Of a DNA stretch of 64,000 nucleotides, positions 60,512 through 64,000 are shown in pieces (within the stretch, counting starts at the first letter, position 1; the number at the start of each line of letters is the position of its first letter). Origin of the DNA: Halioxenophilus aromaticivorans (GTDB lineage: Bacteria; Pseudomonadota; Gammaproteobacteria; Pseudomonadales; Cellvibrionaceae); NCBI RefSeq assembly GCF_042850945.1, contig NZ_AP031496.1:3410001-3474000 (forward strand), read 5' to 3'. The notes under the pieces are model-generated. The model made no database searches. It worked only from the letters and a program-made list of their open reading frames with translations, and was not told the DNA's origin. A program made the position numbers and the translations under genes.

Positions 60512-61192
60512 CTACACGCGCCCGGTGACCGGAATAAGGGCACCGGTAACGGCATCAGCGCTATCACTCAGCAGGAAGAGTATAACGTCTGCCAGCGCGC
60601 TTGGCGCTACCCAGGTGGAAAAATCGGCATCTGGCATATCCTGCCGGTTAACCGGCGTGTCGATAATGCTGGGCATAACCGCATTTACCGTGATGTTCTT
60701 GCTTTTAAGCTCCTCGGCCAACGCCTCAGTGAGCTTAGAAACACCGGACTTCGACGCCGCGTATGCGCCCATCCCCATATCGGCCTTCACGGAGCCCGCA
60801 GCACTGATACTAACAATGCGGCCACCGGATGCCGGAATATGCGGCAAGGCGCTCTTAGTGGCATTGACGGCCGTGCGCACATTCATTTGGTACATTTTAT
60901 CCCAGGTGTCGATGCTGCCATCACCCACTGTTTCCCAAGCAAAGCCGCCAGCAATGTTTACCACACCGTCAATTTTGCCAAATTGCTCCGCAATTGCAGC
61001 AAAAGCGGCCTGCGCAGCCTCGGCATCGCCTAGGTCGACTGCAGGAGTAGAATGAATGCCGGGCGCCGGCGCTCCGTCAACAAAATCCACACACACAACC
61101 GTGGCACCGGCCTGGTGTGCAGCGCTGGTAACGGCTCGCCCCAAGGTGCCCAAGCCACCGGTCACTACCAGTACTCTTTCGCTTAAGCTCAT
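60512..61192 (-). CDS. Short-chain dehydrogenase/reductase
   Basis: The protein has 226 residues. VLVVTGGLGTLGRAVTSAAH (cofactor loop), VNIAGG, ISAAGSVKADMGMGAYAASK (Tyr-x3-Lys), and the C-terminal DAVTGALIPVTGRV are present. It is slightly short for the family and lacks a longer substrate loop. It is co-directional with the lipoyl/E1 genes upstream (282-base gap) and the ferredoxin downstream. Confidence 0.9.
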   Translation of the reverse strand: MSLSERVLVVTGGLGTLGRAVTSAAHQAGATVVCVDFVDGAPAPGIHSTPAVDLGDAEAAQAAFAAIAEQFGKIDGVVNIAGGFAWETVGDGSIDTWDKMYQMNVRTAVNATKSALPHIPASGGRIVSISAAGSVKADMGMGAYAASKSGVSKLTEALAEELKSKNITVNAVMPSIIDTPVNRQDMPDADFSTWVAPSALADVILFLLSDSADAVTGALIPVTGRV

Positions 61193-61434
61193 AGTATTAC
61201 CCCAATTTATTCAGGTTTAGTTCTATTGATGTCACGGTTTTTATAATGCGGGCAGCTACCAAGGTAAAAACGCTTACGCTTTAGTAACTCTAAGGCTGAT
61301 AACCATGACACCCAGAGAACAACTCGAACCGAAGGCAAGCGACGTTCAGGGCATACCAAAATTGGAGTCAGGGTAGGCACAGGCCTTTGTTTTATCAACT
61401 AGTAGATGTGTTAGGTAATCGTGACATGAATACA

Positions 61435-61457
61435 GCCCGCACCATGAAGGCGCGGGC
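61435..61457 (-). terminator. Hairpin after the lipoyl-protein gene
   Basis: GCCCGC-x-CC / GG-x-GCGGGC with a 5-base loop lies 17 bases after the stop of the lipoyl gene on the minus strand, but no T-run follows. It may be a weak terminator or an mRNA-stabilising hairpin. The rest of the gap 61193-61473 has no supported gene. Confidence 0.45.
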
Positions 61458-61473
61458 CAATTTAAAGCGGAAG

Positions 61474-61704
61474 TTAAACGATCTCGCCGATTTCGGTACC
61501 CACCGGGTAGGTCTCACCAGCCGCTTGTTTTTGCACCAACTTACCCGACGCTGGAGCTTCAATTTCCTGCACGGATTTGTCGGTCTCCAGGGAATAGATT
61601 GCCTGCCCCTCTTCTACAGTGCTGCCGTCGGCAACCAGCCACTCCGCCAGCGTGCCTTCGGTGCTGGACATTTGCAGTTTTGGTATGGTCAATGATGTTG
61701 ACAT
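61474..61704 (-). CDS. Stand-alone lipoyl-carrier protein
   Basis: The protein has 76 residues, a complete lipoyl domain: IPKLQMSSTEGTLAEWLVAD, then SLETDKSVQEIEAP, with the lipoylated Lys43. The usual E2 acyltransferase core is absent, and the protein stops directly after the domain (GTEIGEIV). It begins 20 bases after the E1 gene. It would carry the acyl or aldehyde group made by the E1 enzyme, but the acceptor enzyme must be encoded elsewhere. Confidence 0.9.
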   Translation of the reverse strand: MSTSLTIPKLQMSSTEGTLAEWLVADGSTVEEGQAIYSLETDKSVQEIEAPASGKLVQKQAAGETYPVGTEIGEIV

Positions 61705-61723
61705 TATTATCCCCTTTTACTTT

Positions 61724-63745
61724 TTACTTAAACATTTCACGAACACGGGCAACAATACTAGCCACATTGGGCACCTGCGCGGTTTCGATGGTCTTAGAAT
61801 AGGCTATGGGCGCGTAGGCTGCTCCGAAGCGAGTCGCAGGCGCCTTTAATTTAGTAAACAACTCTTCGTTAATGGTGGTGGCGATCTCCGATCCCAAACC
61901 ACAGAACTCTACCGCGGCATGCACCACCAGCGCACGGCCAGTTTTTTCCGCCGATGACAAAATACGGTCGTAGTCCAGAGGTAACAGCGTGCGTAAATCC
62001 AATACCTCGGCATTGATACCGTCTTTGGCCAATTCTTCAGCAGCTTGCAAACACTGCATTACCTGCCAACCGTAGGTCACTAATGTGATGTCGGTACCTT
62101 CGCGTTTTACTTTAGCCACACCCAGTGGAATACGATAATCCCCCAGGGGTACTTCTTCGCGCAGGGCGTAGGTAAGCATCATGGATTCGAATTGAATACA
62201 GGGATCTTCGTCAAAGATACAACTCATCAGTAGGCCCTTGGCTTCGGTGGGCGTACTGGGGTAAACAATTTTCAAACCTGGTTGATGTAATAATAATGCC
62301 TCTGTGGATTGAGAATGCTGGGCGCCAAAACCACCAATGCCACCACCGCAGATCATACGTACCGTCATGGGTACGTTAGTGGTGGCGCCGGACATATAAC
62401 GCTGTTTAGCCGCGTGGTTGGTGATCTGATCCAAACAAACACCGACGAAATCTGCAAACATAATCTCCGCCACTGGGCGCATGCCCACTAGGGCTGAACC
62501 CGTAGCCGCACCTATAATGGCCTGTTCTGCAATGGGTGTTGGCCGAATTCGCTCGCCCCACTTACTTTGCATCCCTTTAAAGCACTTAAACACACCACCG
62601 GGATCGTCGCCGATGTCTTCACCCAAGCAATACACCTGGTCATCCAGCTGCATGGAGGTGTCCAACGCACTTTGCACAGCCTCAAACATGGCCATTTCTT
62701 TGGTTTCGCCGGTGTATTCGGGCTCGGCTGCTCGTTTTGCTCGCTGGCCGCGGTATGGCACTACGCTGGGGTCGCCATACACGTCCAACAGCATTTCATC
62801 TTCGCCGGTGACTTTGCTGTCCATGGCCCAGGCCACCGCTTCTGCGGTTTCCTGCGCGGCCTCGCTGTCTATTTTCGCCAACTGATCTTCGCTGCAGATG
62901 CCAGCTTCCAGCAGCCGCTTTCGCAACGCAGGTACCGGCCAGTTTTCCTTGGCATCGGTTAATTCGTCACCTTTGAGTAAGTGGCTCCAACCCACACCAG
63001 CATGGGGCCCCAATCGCAAGGTGTGCGCCTCAACAAATACCGGGCCATTGCCGGCACGCACACTGGCAATGATTTCCTTCATGCCATTGTGAAAAGCCAC
63101 AGGATCATTTCCGTTCAACTGAACGCCTCTAAAGCCTAATGCCTCGGCGCGGTCGGTGAAGTTCTCACTGGCGGTGTAATCGGGAATGGCGGTGTATTCG
63201 CCAATCTGGTTATTTTGACACATGAAAATAACCGGTAATTTCCACACGCCCGCGAGGTTCATGGCCTCGTGCACCGCACCGATACTGGTTGCACCATCGC
63301 CAAAGTTAACAATGGTAACTCGATCGGTACCCCGCATTTTTTCCGCCAAAGCCAAACCGTTGGCGATGGGTGCACCGGCGCCAACAATGGCCGTGGTCAA
63401 CATGGAACCAGAGGCCGGATCGGAAATATGGGGAGAACCACCTTTACCTTTGTTCACACCGCCTTCACGGCCCAGCGCTTCTGCGAACAAACCTTTTAAA
63501 GGTACGCCTTTAGCAACCTGATCGTGAATACCACGGTAGATTGTCACCATGTGGTCTTTTTCATTGATTAGTGGCGCAATAGACGCTGGAATGGCCTCTT
63601 GCCCAGTCATGGGCCAGTAGGTGAACATGAATTTACCGCTGGATAAACCACCCTGAATGGCTTTATCGACTTCTCTTATACGAGACATCTGGCGATAAAT
63701 TTCGGTGAGCGTGCCAGGATCAACGGACTGGATGTCAGAAGACAT
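61724..63745 (-). CDS. Thiamine-diphosphate 2-oxoacid/acetoin dehydrogenase E1, alpha-beta fusion
   Basis: The protein has 673 residues from an ATG with AGGAG upstream. The alpha half (about 1-325) has GGKGGS-like GGVNKGKGGSPHI, the thiamine-diphosphate motif NFGDGATSIG...CQNN, and HAGVGWSHLL. The beta half (about 345-673) has LGEDIGDDPGGVFKCFKG, TPIAEQAIIGAATGSALVGM, QSTEALLLHQPGLKIVYP and LDLRTLLPLD. Separate alpha and beta chains are the rule; a fusion is known but less common. With only a lipoyl protein beside it and no E2 or E3, it could decarboxylate a 2-oxoacid or cleave an alpha-hydroxyketone or diketone, as acetoin dehydrogenase does. Confidence 0.9.
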   Translation of the reverse strand: MSSDIQSVDPGTLTEIYRQMSRIREVDKAIQGGLSSGKFMFTYWPMTGQEAIPASIAPLINEKDHMVTIYRGIHDQVAKGVPLKGLFAEALGREGGVNKGKGGSPHISDPASGSMLTTAIVGAGAPIANGLALAEKMRGTDRVTIVNFGDGATSIGAVHEAMNLAGVWKLPVIFMCQNNQIGEYTAIPDYTASENFTDRAEALGFRGVQLNGNDPVAFHNGMKEIIASVRAGNGPVFVEAHTLRLGPHAGVGWSHLLKGDELTDAKENWPVPALRKRLLEAGICSEDQLAKIDSEAAQETAEAVAWAMDSKVTGEDEMLLDVYGDPSVVPYRGQRAKRAAEPEYTGETKEMAMFEAVQSALDTSMQLDDQVYCLGEDIGDDPGGVFKCFKGMQSKWGERIRPTPIAEQAIIGAATGSALVGMRPVAEIMFADFVGVCLDQITNHAAKQRYMSGATTNVPMTVRMICGGGIGGFGAQHSQSTEALLLHQPGLKIVYPSTPTEAKGLLMSCIFDEDPCIQFESMMLTYALREEVPLGDYRIPLGVAKVKREGTDITLVTYGWQVMQCLQAAEELAKDGINAEVLDLRTLLPLDYDRILSSAEKTGRALVVHAAVEFCGLGSEIATTINEELFTKLKAPATRFGAAYAPIAYSKTIETAQVPNVASIVARVREMFK

Positions 63746-64000
63746 TACTTCTCTCCTATCGTTTTAATTTTTCTAAAATATACGAGGCGTTACTAATTCA
63801 ACAAAATTCAAAGCAGTGTTGATATAAACCGTATTAAATCGTGTTGGCGTTATTTGTTTTATTTTTTTAAGTCGCGCATACGAGTTCTGTAACGACTCTG
63901 CAGTGCAACAATTGCGAGTTATATTAACTCCCAATTAGGCGCCAATTCCAGCCAGAAACATCTGCAAAAAAAAATATTTGATGTTTTGTTTCAGGTGCGA
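63746..64000. other. Upstream region of the E1 gene
   Basis: No coding frame was supported. AT-rich stretches (for example around 63855-63870 and 63965-63980) could hold the promoter of the minus-strand E1 operon, but I see no clear -35/-10 pair or palindrome. Confidence 0.45.

Noticed and set aside
61207..61398. 63-codon minus-strand frame between the SDR and lipoyl genes
   Set aside because: It has no family match, no ribosome site, and unusual composition. It is best treated as intergenic DNA.

Overview
The window looks like chromosome of an aerobic, probably marine gammaproteobacterium. The evidence is gammaproteobacterial-type SdhC/SdhD, a TonB-dependent receptor, an E. coli-like tRNA-Leu(CAG), and catabolic gene content like that of Cellvibrionales/Spongiibacteraceae-type lineages. 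The exact taxon is inference. Base composition is moderate in most of the window. Positions 1.7-5.7 kb are clearly AT-richer and look acquired.

Region 1 (1-13 kb) is accessory DNA around a tRNA-Leu gene. After an AraC regulator come the tRNA with a near-consensus promoter, a duplicated tRNA 3' end with an 18-bp palindrome (an att-like scar), a two-gene SLOG-transmembrane plus TIR system that resembles a membrane-effector version of Thoeris, small genes (DUF1488, DUF2513, a HEPN-like protein, membrane proteins), at least one integron attC-like site, an IS3 remnant, a RAYT/Y1 transposase with a decayed second copy and many GTGGGTGTC-type repeats, a lipoprotein alpha/beta-hydrolase, a beta-propeller lactonase-family protein, and a complete IS4-family element with 9-bp target duplication whose transposase has an amber stop.

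Region 2 (13-33.7 kb) holds several ordinary but informative units: a PaoABC-type periplasmic molybdenum aldehyde oxidoreductase; a TonB receptor, PepSY protein and His-rich protein set, probably for metal uptake; an sdhCD pair with its own terminator, no sdhAB beside it, and both haem-ligand histidines replaced; and a LysR-controlled operon (class III CoA-transferase, serine hydrolase, CitMHS transporter, HMG-CoA lyase) that could take up and break down 3-hydroxy-3-methylglutarate or a similar acid. A carboxylesterase, an AraC regulator, a hexapeptide-repeat protein and a DUF1993 protein follow.

Region 3 (33.8-63.7 kb) is a large catabolic cluster in three blocks: minus, plus, minus. It contains a P450 with a 3-Cys ferredoxin, a separate 2Fe-2S ferredoxin, a thiolase/DUF35 pair, amidohydrolases, four SDRs, a 3-ketosteroid-dehydrogenase-like flavoprotein, an aldehyde dehydrogenase, a sulfotransferase-like protein, a crotonase, a rearranged CoA-transferase, and an E1 alpha-beta fusion with a stand-alone lipoyl protein. 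At its centre are genes for coenzyme F420: cofC, fbiC and cofE, translationally coupled and preceded by two F420-dependent luciferase-like oxidoreductases. One of these is a clear homologue of mycobacterial F420-dependent glucose-6-phosphate dehydrogenase (Fgd1), with all the phosphate-binding residues kept. cofD/fbiA is not in the window. The simplest reading is that this bacterium makes F420, reduces it with Fgd, and uses F420H2 in breaking down a cyclic, steroid- or terpenoid-like substrate. The substrate itself is not visible from sequence.
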